From contig JAFFSR010000245.1 in the NCBI GenBank assembly GCA_017163975.1, positions 2,743,001 through 2,807,000 of the forward strand: 64,000 nucleotides of DNA. Direction: 5' to 3'. The notes below the pieces were generated by a model that was given only the letters and a program-made list of their open reading frames with translations, did no database searches and had not been told where the DNA came from. Of the stretch, positions 47,912-58,923 are shown piece after piece. The position numbers and the translations under genes are program-made. Every line of letters begins with the position of its first letter. Positions within the stretch are counted from its first letter, which is position 1. This stretch comes from Anastatus disparis. Its lineage: Eukaryota > Arthropoda > Insecta > Hymenoptera > Eupelmidae.

Positions 47912-48410
47912 TTAAGTGTTTTTAGCGGCGCCATGATTATGTATTGCTGCCGTAAGATTGTCACAGAGGCAGTCAAGTGCAGATTCCGGGTCAACTGTAC
48001 CAACTGTAAATGGCGTCCAATCACAGCTGGCTAGACTCTGTACTAATAATGTTGGACAAATATCTTTATAGTTTTTACACTCAATTGCTTTTTCATCTGT
48101 TATGACATGACTACAGGAAATACATACATCAAATAAGTTATGCCGACTGCGAAAATTCGCCGGTAAGTTTCGTGCATCAAGTACTGTGACATTATCGTCA
48201 ACAAGAATCAGGTCAATCCAAGTGTGAGACGTCGGAGTGTGATGCGTGGTACCGTGCTGGACCAACTGCAACGAAAGCTCAGCTGATAACTTTTTAAGAA
48301 GTTCGGCATCACTGCTCTCACGCAGGAGATCGGCATTCAGGTCTCCCATTATAATTTTATGAGAGTATTCAGAGGCATAATTTCTCAAAACATCTAACAA
48401 ATTTGTGTTT
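47912..48410 (-). pseudogene. LINE endonuclease remnant
   Basis: The AP-type endonuclease segment contains IIMGDLNADLL (GDxN motif), THHTPTSHTWIDLI and FRSRHNLFDVCI (the terminal H-D region). Such domains nick the target to prime reverse transcription. Its front part is on the other side of the MITE at 49024-49198, and the two parts are in phase if the MITE and one TTAA are discounted. Confidence 0.8.
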
Positions 48411-48414
48411 TTAA

Positions 48415-48489
48415 GGGGAGACACAAGTAAAACACACAAAAAATGAGGTTTTTTTAGTTTTAACTTTTGATCCGTAGCACCTACAATGT

Positions 48490-48527
<38 letters not shown>

Positions 48528-49019
48528 GTCGCTATATTTATGCTATGCTATTATTGCTATGCTAATCAGCGACGGAGCTCGTAAGTGTGTTGGTGAACAA
48601 AGCACATGTAACTTACAGTGGTGCTTGTATCAATCGGCCGAAAGCGGGATTCGAACTCGGAACCTCGAGATTACGAATCCAACGCTCTACCGAATGAGCC
48701 ACAGACCGACTACCTACAATGTTATCTATGCGTAATGTTGTTCAAAATCATCTAAAGAATCTATATAAAAATTTTCAGCTCGAAATATTAAAAACTGTGG
48801 GACTAGTTCCATTTTAACGACTGCTCGATTCAGTGATAAGTGAGGAAGCGTTAAAATGGAACTAGTCCCACAGTTTTTAATATTTGGAGCTGAAAATTTT
48901 TTTATAGATTCTTTAGATGATTTTGAACAACATTACGCATGGATAACATTGTAGGTGCTACGGATCAAAAGTTAAAACTAAAAAACCTCATTTTTTGTGT
49001 GTTTTACTTGTGTCTCCCC
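48415..49019. mobile_element. Palindromic MITE with TTAA duplication, carrying a SINE
   Basis: TTAA at 48411-48414 and 49020-49023 flank ends GGGGAGACACAAGTAAAAC and its reverse complement. Without the SINE (and one duplicated target) the element is ~372 bp and an almost perfect palindrome around ~48820. TTAA targets are typical of piggyBac (and Sola3) elements. It interrupts the LINE endonuclease. Confidence 0.9.
48493..48711 (-). mobile_element. tRNA-derived SINE, family 1, minus-strand copy
   Basis: On the minus strand the head GTCGGTCTGTGGCTCATTCG and B box GAGTTCGAATCCC are followed by the same body as 11614-11802 and a long A tail (T run at 48493-48524). The 14-bp duplication ACCTACAATGTTAT lies at 48479-48492 and 48712-48725. 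The long pure tail suggests this is the younger of the two copies. Confidence 0.9.
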
Positions 49020-49198
49020 TTAATAAACGAAATAGCAGGAGGCCGATAAATAACAGAAACCAACACGGGTTCAGAGTTGCCCATTTGCACAGAACAGAAA
49101 ATATATTCAGGCACCTCTGGTTTACCCTCACTATAAATAGTTTGAGTATCCGAAGTAGCCAAAATAGTGCATTTTAAATTGTTTTTAATGTGATACAC

Positions 49199-49604
49199 AA
49201 GAGTGAACCTTTGTCAAAAAACGCAGGAAAATCAATTCTTTTGAATTTACTGTTAATTTCCATTTTGCTTGAATTTAATTTTTTATTCTAAGTTGATTTT
49301 GCATATTATTTTTACATTTTAAACTATTTTAAAAATTTTCTTCCTGGTAGTATTATTTTTAGATTTTTATTCCTTGTATGAGAAGTAAAGAGGTTTACAG
49401 GCATCCATGCCTGATCGACATCGTAAAAGTCTTACAATTTTTTCGCATTCCTCTTATTATTTGGAAAATGATTTTACGTTATTCTAAGAAATGTTTTTGA
49501 TTTTATTTATTGGTAGATATATTTTTAGAGATTATATATTATATATATAGAAGATTATATAGTAATATATTTTTGAAGAAATGTCTATCTCCATGTCTAT
49601 AGGG
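49199..49604. other. AT-rich spacer between head-to-head LINE copies
   Basis: No gene is recognisable; a short (TA)-rich stretch lies at 49540-49575. Confidence 0.45.
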
Positions 49605-49811
49605 CCTATTAGCACAAAAGAAAAAACACGGGTTCATTTTTTTTCATCGAAGAATCATATCCTGCAGTTTCATCCAAATCCGTCTCCCGGTGGTCAAATA
49701 CTCTCCTTGTTAGTGTGCAAGGGTGCGTAAAAAAGCATGAAAATGTATCACACATTGATACGAACTTAAAGGAAGCCGTAGACACCAACACACACAAAAA
49801 TACACAAAATT

Positions 49812-50469
49812 GTGGTATCGAGGGTGGCATTGGTAATCTCCAGTGGACTGGGCTGCTTAGCGGCTAATGTTCGACAGGAATATTATGCTTTTGCTATTCT
49901 CGGTACCATATTTCCAGACATAAGACAATCATACATATTATCGGTTGTTTGTTTAACATCGTCTGACTCTAGAAGCGGTGATATCAGGGACGGTCCAGGG
50001 GTCTTTCTTCACTGCTAGTCGGACTCTCTGAGACCAGTCTGGTTCAACAAATATAAAAAAAAAAATTACTGGTTTTTTAACGGCAGATATTGCCAGCTTT
50101 TCTACTATAAAAAACCACTATAAGGTTTTTATTAATGAATATCTTCGAAAAGACATATATAATAATTTCAAAGATCTAAAGAAATATGCTATGGATAAAG
50201 GTATTAATTTTGTTTGGCATAGAAGTGGCAGATTTCTGGCAAGACGAGGAAGAGGGAAGAGAAAATACACATTTGCTACGAGAGATAATATAGATAAAAT
50301 TTTAAGCAGTTCATATAATGTTATTTTAGATAAAAATTTTATTGCTGACAAATCTTGTGTAATTAGTGGATGTTTAAATAAGGTTGACAATGCTATTAAG
50401 ATAGTCTCTAATGATGAATTTCCTGTTATTAAAAGTAAGTTAAACAATAATGATCTCTCTTCCCAATGA
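49812..50469 (+). pseudogene. LINE ORF1 C-terminal part (baculovirus-FP-like domain)
   Basis: 49812-50018 holds a degenerate segment (LGTIFPDIRQSYILSVVCL) that resembles the middle of such ORF1 proteins. After a stop, ~50075-50469 reads ITGFLTADIAS, INEYLRKDIYNNFKDLKKYA, FVWHRSGRFLARRGRG and TRDNIDKIL. The K.....VWxxxGxxxxRR pattern is the FP25K-like fold found at the C-terminus of ORF1 in many arthropod CR1-group LINEs. The N-terminal finger is not seen. Confidence 0.65.
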
Positions 50470-50556
50470 CTGAGCCAAATCTCCTTGGAGAGTTGAAAAA
50501 GAAAAGGGGTGCACTGCAAGCCGGCTTTTTGAATGTGACTTCTTTAAGAGCTCACA

Positions 50557-52260
50557 TTGAACAGGTGGGGTGCCCTGTACGTTAAAGATAATCTGAAATG
50601 TGGGGTATTAGATTTTTCAAATACTACAACTATAATTACCAGCGGTAAGCCTGAAGTGCCTGAATATATTTTCTGTTCTGTTAAAGCATGTAACTCTGAA
50701 TCTGTGTTGGTTTCCGTCATTTACCGTCCTCCTGTCATTTCTTTTACAAAAAACTCTGATCTAATTGATACGTTAATAAGTTTGACTCCCGATTTTTTAT
50801 TTTATATTATAATGAGAGATCTGAATGCCGATCTTCTGCGAGAAAGCAGTGATGCGAAGTTTCTTAATAAGCTGTCCGCTGAGCTTTCACTTCAGTTGGT
50901 CCAGCACGGTGTTCCGCATATAACTCCATCATCTCACACATGGATAGACCTGATTTTTTCGAATGACAATGTCATCATACTTGACGCACGTAACGTACCT
51001 ACAAACTTTCACAGTCGGCATGACTTAATTGACGTTTCAATAGCTTACAATGTATGCAGTTTATTGGTGAACATCTTGTAACTCTGTTCAACTCCTCTTT
51101 TGCTCGGGGGGTCTTCCTTGGCCTTTGGAAGCGGGCATTGTGCCATTAAAGAAGTGCCCTGCACCAAAACCGCCTAAGGATTTCAGGCCTATTGCTATTC
51201 TGTTTCCTATCAAAGGTGCTTGAGAAGATCGCTCATGACCAATTGCAGGAATACATTATTGCAAATAAATTACTTGACCTAATGCATACTGCCTTCAGAA
51301 AGCATAACTCGACGCAGACAGGTATTTTTAAATTAACTGATGATATAAGATCGGGTCTAGACAAAAAACTCGTCATGTTACTTTTGCTTTTTGATTTTAG
51401 TAAGGCATTCGACACGATCTCTTCTTCCAAGTTACTTGCTAGGCTTAGATTGATAGGGCTTTCTAGGTCCGCTCTCTCGTGGATCAACTCCTATATATCA
51501 GGAAGGAAACAAATGGTTTCCACGTGACGCTCTCGACTCTGGTTGCGTCGAGTACCTATTCTACGCAGACGACCCACGAATTTATACGCAGGTTCCTCGC
51601 GAGAATGTGGAAGAGGGTATTCAAATCTTACAGAGGGCGGCCAAAGCGGTGTCAGAGTGGGCTGCTGGTGTCTTTCTCACTTAGAATTCTAATAAAACCA
51701 AGGCGATCGTCTTTGGCAATAGTCGTTTTGTAAACTCTTTTTATTCTGGCAGGTCACGGACGATCGATCTTGAGGGAGGCATTAGTATACCCTTCTCTGA
51801 CTCCGCAGTGAGTCCTCGTGTTGTGCTTGACCCTAAACTTTCTTGGAGACCGCATGTTGATATAATTAAAAAAAAGTTTAATAAAGTTTTATATGCCCTG
51901 TGGTTTTTCCGTAAGTACACGGAGACTCTGCGTAAACAGCTCGCAACCGCCCTGCTGTTTCCACATCTTGATTATTGTTCAGTGGTTTTGCTCGATGCTT
52001 CTCAGGGGTTGAGAAGACGAATACAGAGATTACAAAATTCACGTGTGAGATATGTAATGGGTTTGAGAATGGGTGATCATGTCTCTTCTTATAGAACCGC
52101 GTTGGGTTAGCTACGCACTGATTCGAGGAGACAGTATATTTTGGCTGTACTTATGTACAAAATCGTGCGCATAAATACTCCGGAGCATCTAGTGAGTCTC
52201 TTTACTAAATGTATACCCATGGTGGCTACTAGTGTAGAGGCAAAGGATCTAGCCCTCTAT
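50557..52260 (+). pseudogene. LINE ORF2: endonuclease and RT, internally deleted
   Basis: Endonuclease frame 50557-51081 contains KPEVPEYIFCSVK, VSVIYRPPVISF, IIMRDLNADLL (G replaced by R in GDLN) and SSHTWIDLIF. It then runs directly into the pre-RT segment (EHLVTLFNS) with the linker deleted. RT frame 51192-51527 contains FLSKVLEKIAHDQL, STQTGIFKLTDD and LLFDFSKAFDTI, then a deletion removes the PQGS block; after a shift EYLFYADDPRIYTQ follows near 51555-51590. The C-terminal part continues to ~52260 (LDPKLSWRPHVD, FPHLDYCSVVL). Stops at 51705 and 52108. Confidence 0.8.
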
Positions 52261-52885
52261 GCGCACTGAGATTGGAAGGAATTCAATCAAGTTCAAGGTG
52301 TGCATTTTTGAATTTCCCTACCTGCTGAAAGGGGATCCCTACCTACCAGAAATTAGGTATCTTCCATTTCTCAGCAGGTCTTAGACGGCGGTGAGGGGGT
52401 ACTCGCTTGACCTTGAATAATATATACTCTCTTTATGTTAATATATTATGTGTAGTCCCGTATATAGCTTCAAGGTGTACTTGTATTTATAGTATGGTTG
52501 ATGAGCGCATGGTTGAGAGTGAATGTGTTACTTTTTACTTTTTGATTTCACTCGTTTGATTTTTATTTTATTTTATTTTATTATATTTTATTTTAATTTT
52601 TATTGTTTTGACTAATGGATATTAAATTGACAGATTTGTTTATTTTTTTTTTCATTAATGTTCACGTGTGTATTTTATCATTGTAATGATCTGTGATATC
52701 ACTCTGAAAAGTGACTTACTTATGCAGTATTATTAGTTTTAGGAAATCGACTGTGATATCATGAGTGCAATATTTACACGTAACGTTACAGTATTATCTT
52801 TTTTTGTATTTTATTATGTATTATTTTTTGTATTACACATTTTTTGTAAACTGTTACAAAATAAATATCTATCTATCTATATATA

Positions 52886-54540
52886 TGGGTTATTCAAATA
52901 CTTTTTTAAAAAGTGTGCGCACAAGGGTCACCGATTTCGCTGGGTTTGAGATATGTTTTAGTGTTATAAAAGTTAAGAAACTGTGCGAAATTTCAGTCCT
53001 CTCCGTGCAAAACTCGCCGAGAAAAGGCCTTTTAAAGGTAAAAAAAATAAGTTTTTTGGGCTGTTTTTAACCCTTTTTCGTAATTTGGTCAAAATTCGAG
53101 TTTTTAACATATTTTGATTCAACAGACGGAATTTTGTTAGATTACACAAAGAACTCCGAGAATCGATTTGCTGAATTTAATTCCATAGAATAAGAGTCAG
53201 CATATATAACTTTGAACTAAAGATGAAATTTTACTATTTTACGTACCTTTGAATCGTCGTAGTATCTTTCCCTCTCAATTTTTAACAATTCTGCAAAGTG
53301 GGTTGGATTGCTCTTAAAAAAAACATATTTTTTTTGTACGTTAAATTTTATTAAAAATTTTCTAAAATATGCAATTTTAAAGCTAGTGAATCTATCAAAA
53401 ATCGCGTTTTTTACGATTTTCAAGTATCTATTTCTTCGCTTTAGAAACATATTTTTTGATGCACCTGATGTGAAAACTTAGCTTACATTAATATTATGTC
53501 TTATGTACAATATTAGGTAAAATATCAGGTAAATATTTTTGTCAAGGTTATCTAGGTGTTTCTATGAGTTTCAAAGATTTGAAAATAAGTATTTTTCCGA
53601 AAATCACTCAATTGATGCTTACATATTATTTTCAATTTTCTCACTGCTAGCGATTTTCAAGCTATTTTATAAGGAAAGTAACTCCACCTTTTTAAGTTCA
53701 ACACCCCATGGAATTTAGATTTTTTCCTGCTCTTTAATCAAGTGTATTTATAAAGTATTTAAAGTACAAAGATTTAAGAAGTATAATAGCCATTATTGCG
53801 ACAATGTGGAATGGGTGTTCTTAAGAAATGCACCCAAGTCATTCGTTGTAATAGGATATGCTCAAGTTTGACAAGCGCGACACGAGAGACGAATGAGATT
53901 GCATAACACACGCCTTAAAGAAAAAAGTCCCACGTTCTCATAAGCGAAATAATGTCAACCCGAATTTTAATTATGTACATGCTAACTTAATATTTTATAT
54001 AAAATTTTTAATAAATTGTTAATAATTATTAGAAGATTATTAAGAATATTTAATTTCGTACTCACAACTCAGCGGTTCCCGCAAAACTGATGTATTTCTT
54101 GCTACGTTGTAGGTTTAAATATCAAATTATTTTTACAGGTTTCGGCAAGTTAAATATCATATATTTACGCGCATGCCCACCTTTACACTAAAATTTATGA
54201 TTTAATTTCGGTATAAATAGACAACGATTTACGGTTCTGATATCATTCTAAGTTTTAATATTAAAGAAGAATAAAAATAAAATGAATAAAAAAGACTTAA
54301 ATAATATCTTAAGGAGATGTAAAACGGACACTGCACCTGTACTCATAAATATTATCTTTTTTCGTCATTCGATGGTTGAATTTCCAAAAAAGAAATGCAT
54401 TAACTTGTAGTGCGAATCATGATGATTATTTGGTTAAATTTTCAAGTAAGTTCATTCATTAGTTTTTAAGATATTTGGATTCCGAATACAAAATCGAAAA
54501 ATTTTAATAAATAATATTGGTACTCAAAATTTTTTATAAC
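52886..54540. other. AT-rich, no recognisable gene
   Basis: I see no coding frame with family resemblance and no clear element edge. Short frames such as 53217-53450 minus are unsupported. Confidence 0.45.
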
Positions 54541-54700
54541 TGTTACGGATTCTATATCCCATGAAATAAACGAGGATTAATATCAGCAAGATACAAAGAA
54601 TGCGATGAATACACGTTCCAACAAGTAAAGACGAAAAACGCTGACCGTCATACTAACAAGTTATAACCTGCCTGGAAACGATGAAAAACGTCGAGCACCA

Positions 54701-54997
54701 TACACGGAGAAAGTTTTGCCTCAATAAAGATGATGCGCGTCGCACTAGAAAAAGTGATGCCTTTTGCACCGTGAATCACGAATAATGCTTCGCATTTCAT
54801 AATTCATGCATCACTTTTTGTAGTGCATAAGCGCCGAAACACAATGCGCGAGGAGGCGGCGCACTGTATTTCGTCGCCTACGATGGCGCCGCATCGAAAA
54901 ACTTGATGCATGTTCGATATTTATCGTGCATGCGAGCCACTTTGTGGAGCATTTTAAAAACGCACTATCTTTTATGATGTGAAACTTTCTCGGTGTA
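54701..54997. mobile_element. MITE with TA target inside the LTR
   Basis: TACACGGAGAAAGTTT and its counterpart AAACTTTCTCGGTGTA form ~40-bp inverted ends with TA at each border. An inner palindrome pairs GCACTAGAAAAAGTGATGC (~54746) with GCATCACTTTTTGTAGTGC (~54828). The insertion separates U3 from the TATA box only partly, as it lies ~130 bp upstream. Confidence 0.8.
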
Positions 54998-55127
54998 GAA
55001 AAAGAGCTGACCACCCAGCAACAGGTTAAGACCAGAACGGAAAGTCACTGACGGACTGATCAGCAAATTCCAATCAATAATGAATATTCTAGAAGAATAG
55101 GCACGTGGAAACAACGAATTTGGCGAG

Positions 55128-55135
55128 TATAAATA
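55128..55135 (+). promoter_or_regulatory. TATA box of the errantivirus-like LTR
   Basis: TATAAATA lies ~145 nt before AATAAA, consistent with a promoter at the U3/R boundary. Confidence 0.6.
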
Positions 55136-55436
55136 CAGCCGGATGCACCACGAGGTAGAGAGAGTAAGCAACCAACCTTTAGCCACAAACGACGGGAGTA
55201 TGCCCGATTGGAGCAAGCAGCAAGGAACGTATTAGGCGACGAATTGATAATAGGACATATCTCTCTCGACGAAAGTATTAATAAACTTATATTCATATCA
55301 TAATTACTGAGTATTTATTTAATTCTTCACGCAAACTGACTGCTTGGGTTTACCAAGATTAGTCGTGATACAAAAGATACCCACCATCTTATAATTAAAT
55401 ATAAATATACATATACGTAAAAACGTAACATAAAAC

Positions 55437-55452
55437 TGGTGCGGTATCACTT
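55437..55452 (+). other. Primer-binding site
   Basis: TGGTGCGGTATCACTT starts 6 nt after the LTR end. TGG complements a tRNA CCA end. I cannot name the tRNA. Confidence 0.5.
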
Positions 55453-55493
55453 GTGAAGAAACTATTCTATCTACATTGAAATCAATCAAGAGG

Positions 55494-55537
55494 ATGTTCT
55501 ACGCGTACATCGCCTTAATCACCATCATTGGGTAAGT
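55494..55537 (+). promoter_or_regulatory. Leader mini-exon with splice donor
   Basis: An ATG at 55494 opens 12 full codons rich in Ile, Leu, Ala and Tyr, a hydrophobic signal-peptide-like run, then a donor GTAAGT at 55532-55537. Unspliced, the frame ends at TAA 55533. Spliced, it contributes two bases of a codon. Known gypsy-type env mRNAs are spliced from the leader; this fits that scheme. See the env entry for the matching acceptor. Confidence 0.55.
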
Positions 55538-55781
55538 AAAAACTTTTATTACCATATTATACGTCCTTCGAGGGGAACACGCGCCCGCTGCGAGCCTTCC
55601 AACAGTTAAAATTCAATAAATTATAATTTCTATAAAATTTAAATTAAATTATTTAGTGAAAATTATACATAATTAAAGTAACAGCAAGTGCTATAGATTA
55701 TAAATATAATTACAAGTGTCTATCAATATAAAATATATACAATATAAAAATATATACGATATAAAATATACATATAACAAA

Positions 55782-57622
55782 ATGACACAAGACAACGACA
55801 CACATAACTCTTCCTACAAAACAAAGCCAATACCAATCGCATACCCTCAAATCCCGGAAGAGGAAGCACTTATAGAACTCCGCAACGCATTATCATTAGC
55901 AGACTGTGCACTCCAAGAAAATGACAATAAGGGATTAATGGAATCTGCGCTAAAAAGATTAAATGACATAGTGGTCAATGAAAAATGTAAAATGAACGAA
56001 GCAGAGGAATATTTTGTAAAACAGGCTCGAATATACATAACTCGCACGCTAATGAAATAAGCAAGGCTGAAGAAAAACTAAACAAGGAAATAGCCCAAGG
56101 AGCCAGATCTAAAATACCCGCAACAACCAACGACGCAGCGGATCAAGCAACAAACATTCCTAACACAGAAGCAGATCCCCAAACTGCAGCAGGCAAAATG
56201 GCACAACAATTATACAAATTTGAAAGAAAACATGGATTAGCCCACCGTGTGCTAATAAACTTGCCTCCAAAGGACCAAGGAACGGCACCGATCATGGATG
56301 CAATTAACATGATACAAGAACGGATCAATTATGGAACTTATTACAATCGCAGGGAAAATCAGGCCATAGGTACAAGAGATATAAACGCCTTAGCTAACAA
56401 TTTTGAAGACGATGATCCTCTTGCAGGATTTAACATGTATGAACCACCAGTGAATATACACTTCGCTAGCCTTACACCACAGCAAATGGCCACAGGAGCA
56501 CCAAGAAAAATACCTAATAGCCTTTCATTGTATCAAGCATTGAATACCATCCCTACCTTTGATGGCAACTCTGATGTACTGCCTTTATTCTGCAGAGCAG
56601 TACGAGACATTGTAAGAACGTATAGACCGCAGTCAGAAAGATGGGTTTTAAACACACTAGCTACTAAATTCAAAGGAAGAGCAGCAGAAGGTTACACAAC
56701 GCGGTTAACTCAATACCATACAGTAGAAGGGTTGGTGGCCGATCTAACAAAACATTATAGCTATGCTGGAGGAGCAGACACGATTTTGGCAGAAATTAAA
56801 ATAATCAAACAGATGCCAGGCGAAAGCGCAGGAGACTATGGCCTAAGAATGCAAATATTACACAATCGTCTCTTGAACTTCTATGACTCATGCAGAATCC
56901 TACGACCTTTCGAGGTGGAAACCTACAAGAATCAGGCAGATAAAGAAGCCTTAGAACAATTCTTGGTTGGATTTGAGGGCGATCTACAACACCAAGTTCG
57001 ATCAAAGAACCCAATAACGTTAAGAGACGCCATACATGAGGCTATTTCATTCGAACAACGTACAAGCGCGAGGCGACTAATGCAACTTTCAACTAACTCA
57101 GCAGAAAACTCAGATCAACTAACTGATATATTATTACAAAAAATTGCTGACCAACTATCTGCAATAAATCTAACACAGCAAAATAATGCAAACATCAGAC
57201 TAGCACCAGCAATAGAAATATGCTCATACTGTCGAAAAACAGGTCATTTAGAAGCACAATGCAGAAAAAAGGAATACGATGATAAAAAGTGCGATTATTG
57301 CAAGAAAAGAGGTCATAATTACGCAGAATGCTATGTGCTAGAAAACGCATTAAAATTAGGCAATATTTATAATCAAGATAACAGAGAATATTTTAATAAC
57401 AATTACCAAAACGCAAATAATAGAAATATCTCACAGTATAATGGTAATTCCAGTAGTAATTATAATAATAACCGTAATAATTATAATATTAACAGAAATC
57501 AAGGCCGTAATCAAGGCAATACGTACCCTTGGTACAATAACGATAGAAATAATAATTATAATGATAATAACGAGTGTGAAAATAATAGTAATGGACTAGA
57601 CAATGATTCTAGCCAAAATTAA
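55782..57622 (+). pseudogene. gag: Gag of errantivirus-like element, one frameshift
   Basis: The start is the ATG at 55782 (the in-frame ATG at 55716 is less likely). The first ~92 codons end at a stop at 56058; the downstream frame is open from the same place to 57622, so a single frameshift near 56050 divides the gene. The large frame carries the capsid-like middle region with TFDGNSDVLPLFCRAV and ITLRDAIHEAISFEQRT, and two zinc knuckles, CSYCRKTGHLEAQC (~57221-57262) and CDYCKKRGHNYAEC (~57290-57331), which bind genomic RNA. The C-terminus is extremely Asn-rich. Total length ~610 codons is long for the group, mostly because of the Asn-rich tail. Confidence 0.82.
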
Positions 57623-57629
57623 CCATGTG

Positions 57630-58923
57630 ATATTCAAAGCAATATGGAACCTTTAAACTCCCAGGATGCTCGACGCCAGGATCCTGTGGAGTCGAGCAGC
57701 TAAGCAATCAGGCCAAGAAATACGAACGATCCAGCTTACAGGAATGTACTATAGAATTTATACATGCTGGAAGAAAGCCCCCAATAGTTGAATTAAGTGG
57801 GCCATTTTTAAAGTCTAGAAAAGGTTGTTTTTACGTTGATACAGGTGCTAACGTAACTATTATAAAGGAAAGCACAATATCAAATAATATGTATATAAAT
57901 CCACATAAGATTGTTTCAATAAACGGTGTCATTCCAAGTGAATGCATGTCATTAGGACAGGTGAATCTATTTCTGAATAAAACATTATTTGAAGTACAAG
58001 TAGTCCAAGATGATTTCCCAATAGATACAGATGGATTAATAGGTTGGGACATGATCAATAAATATAAAGGACAAGTTAATGCTGCTCGCAAATGCCTAGA
58101 ATTGAATAGCAATATATTACCATTTATTGAAGAAGAATGCTCTATTATCACTCCTCGTACAAGACAAATTAATTATGCACGTGTCAAAGATATCAGTGAA
58201 GATATAGAATACGTACCGCTCCAAGATATAGGATCGGGCATCTTAGTTAGCGATTTCGTAGCCAAATATAATGAAGGCAAAACATATGCCATGTGTATTA
58301 ATACTAATGACAGCGCGGTAGAAGTAAAACCGCCAGAAGTCAAGTCAGATGTATGCAAGGTCATGAATATTATAAATAAAGAAGAAAAAATGATCGAAAT
58401 AAATAATAATAAAAGAATAAATAATAATGAAGCGAATATGAGGATGTTACGTGCACAAAAATTAAACATATCAAGCGCAGAAAAAGAGGATAAAGCAGCA
58501 AAGATATTTAAACAAACTGAATCTAAAATATCAAGGCATTTAAATACAGAAGAAATAGAAAATATTAACGAACTAATAAAAGAAAAACCAATTATAATTA
58601 AGTCACCTGGAGAAAAACTAAAAAAACACATTTAGTAAAGCATAACAATGAGTTAATTACAGAAGTACCAATAAAAACCACAAGTTTTAGACACCAACGT
58701 ATAGAAGAACATTTGGAATCGGGAGGTACTAAGCCATCGGAGAACCCGTATTCCTCATTTATGTAGATAGTGACAAAACCACCAAAAGTTAATCTAACAC
58801 CATCCAATTATAAATCAAAGTGTTATTATGATCAAAAGCAAAATATTAAACACCTCAGAGAAGGAGAAATGGTTTACTTAATGAAGAAGCCAAAACATCA
58901 GAAAACGAATAAAGAATATAGAT
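57630..58923 (+). pseudogene. pol: Pol remnant: protease, RT start, integrase end; core deleted
   Basis: An aspartic protease has its active site FYVDTGANVTII (57825-57860) and the GLIGWDMI region (58033-58056). The frame stays open to 58635. After a frameshift near 58630 the RT beginning is visible (VPIKTTSFRHQRIEEHLESG and NPYSSFM, then a stop where the family has Trp or Ile context). Within ~40 nt the sequence passes to an integrase C-terminal segment (KCYYDQKQNIKHLREGEMVYL) ending at TAA ~58921. All RT catalytic blocks, RNase H and the integrase core are absent, a loss of roughly 2.5 kb compared with complete relatives. The element cannot replicate on its own. Confidence 0.8.

Larger units (their letters stand above)
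47215..49198 (-). mobile_element. CR1-type LINE, copy 3 (minus), 3'-truncated, carrying a MITE
   Basis: On the minus strand: endonuclease start at 49198-49024 (KPEVPEYIFCSVQ, VSVIYRPP), a 605-bp insertion, the remaining endonuclease to ~47912 (IIMGDLNADLL, HTWIDLILVDD), the linker (KFPWIDKGL), and the RT start (PKDFRPIAIL, LSKVLEKIAHDQL) ending at 47215. The RT core is missing. It is the same family as 49605-52885: the matching endonuclease and RT-start segments are highly alike. Frames change at about 47930, 47690 and 47440. Confidence 0.82.
49605..52885 (+). mobile_element. CR1-type LINE, copy 4 (plus), with internal deletions
   Basis: The element carries ORF1 remnants, ORF2 endonuclease, a deletion of the linker, RT, the C-terminal region, a 3' UTR and a tail of ATCT repeats at about 52867-52880. 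It is the same family as the minus-strand copy at 47215-49198. The 3' microsatellite tail supports CR1-group placement. The 5' limit is uncertain. Confidence 0.83.
54541..55430 (+). mobile_element. 5' LTR of an errantivirus-like element
   Basis: It starts TGTTACGGATTC at 54541 and ends AAACGTAACA at 55430, giving a 7-bp inverted match TGTTACG/CGTAACA. A TATA box TATAAATA is at 55128-55135 and a polyadenylation signal AATAAA at 55280-55285, defining U3-R-U5. A MITE at 54701-54997 enlarges U3; the native length is ~590 bp. A primer-binding site follows. The 3' LTR is beyond the window. Confidence 0.78.

Noticed and set aside
48630..48711. tRNA gene on the minus strand
   Set aside because: It is the head of a SINE with poly(A) tail and a 14-bp duplication.
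58173..58631. 152-residue minus-strand frame
   Set aside because: Antisense of the pol remnant.
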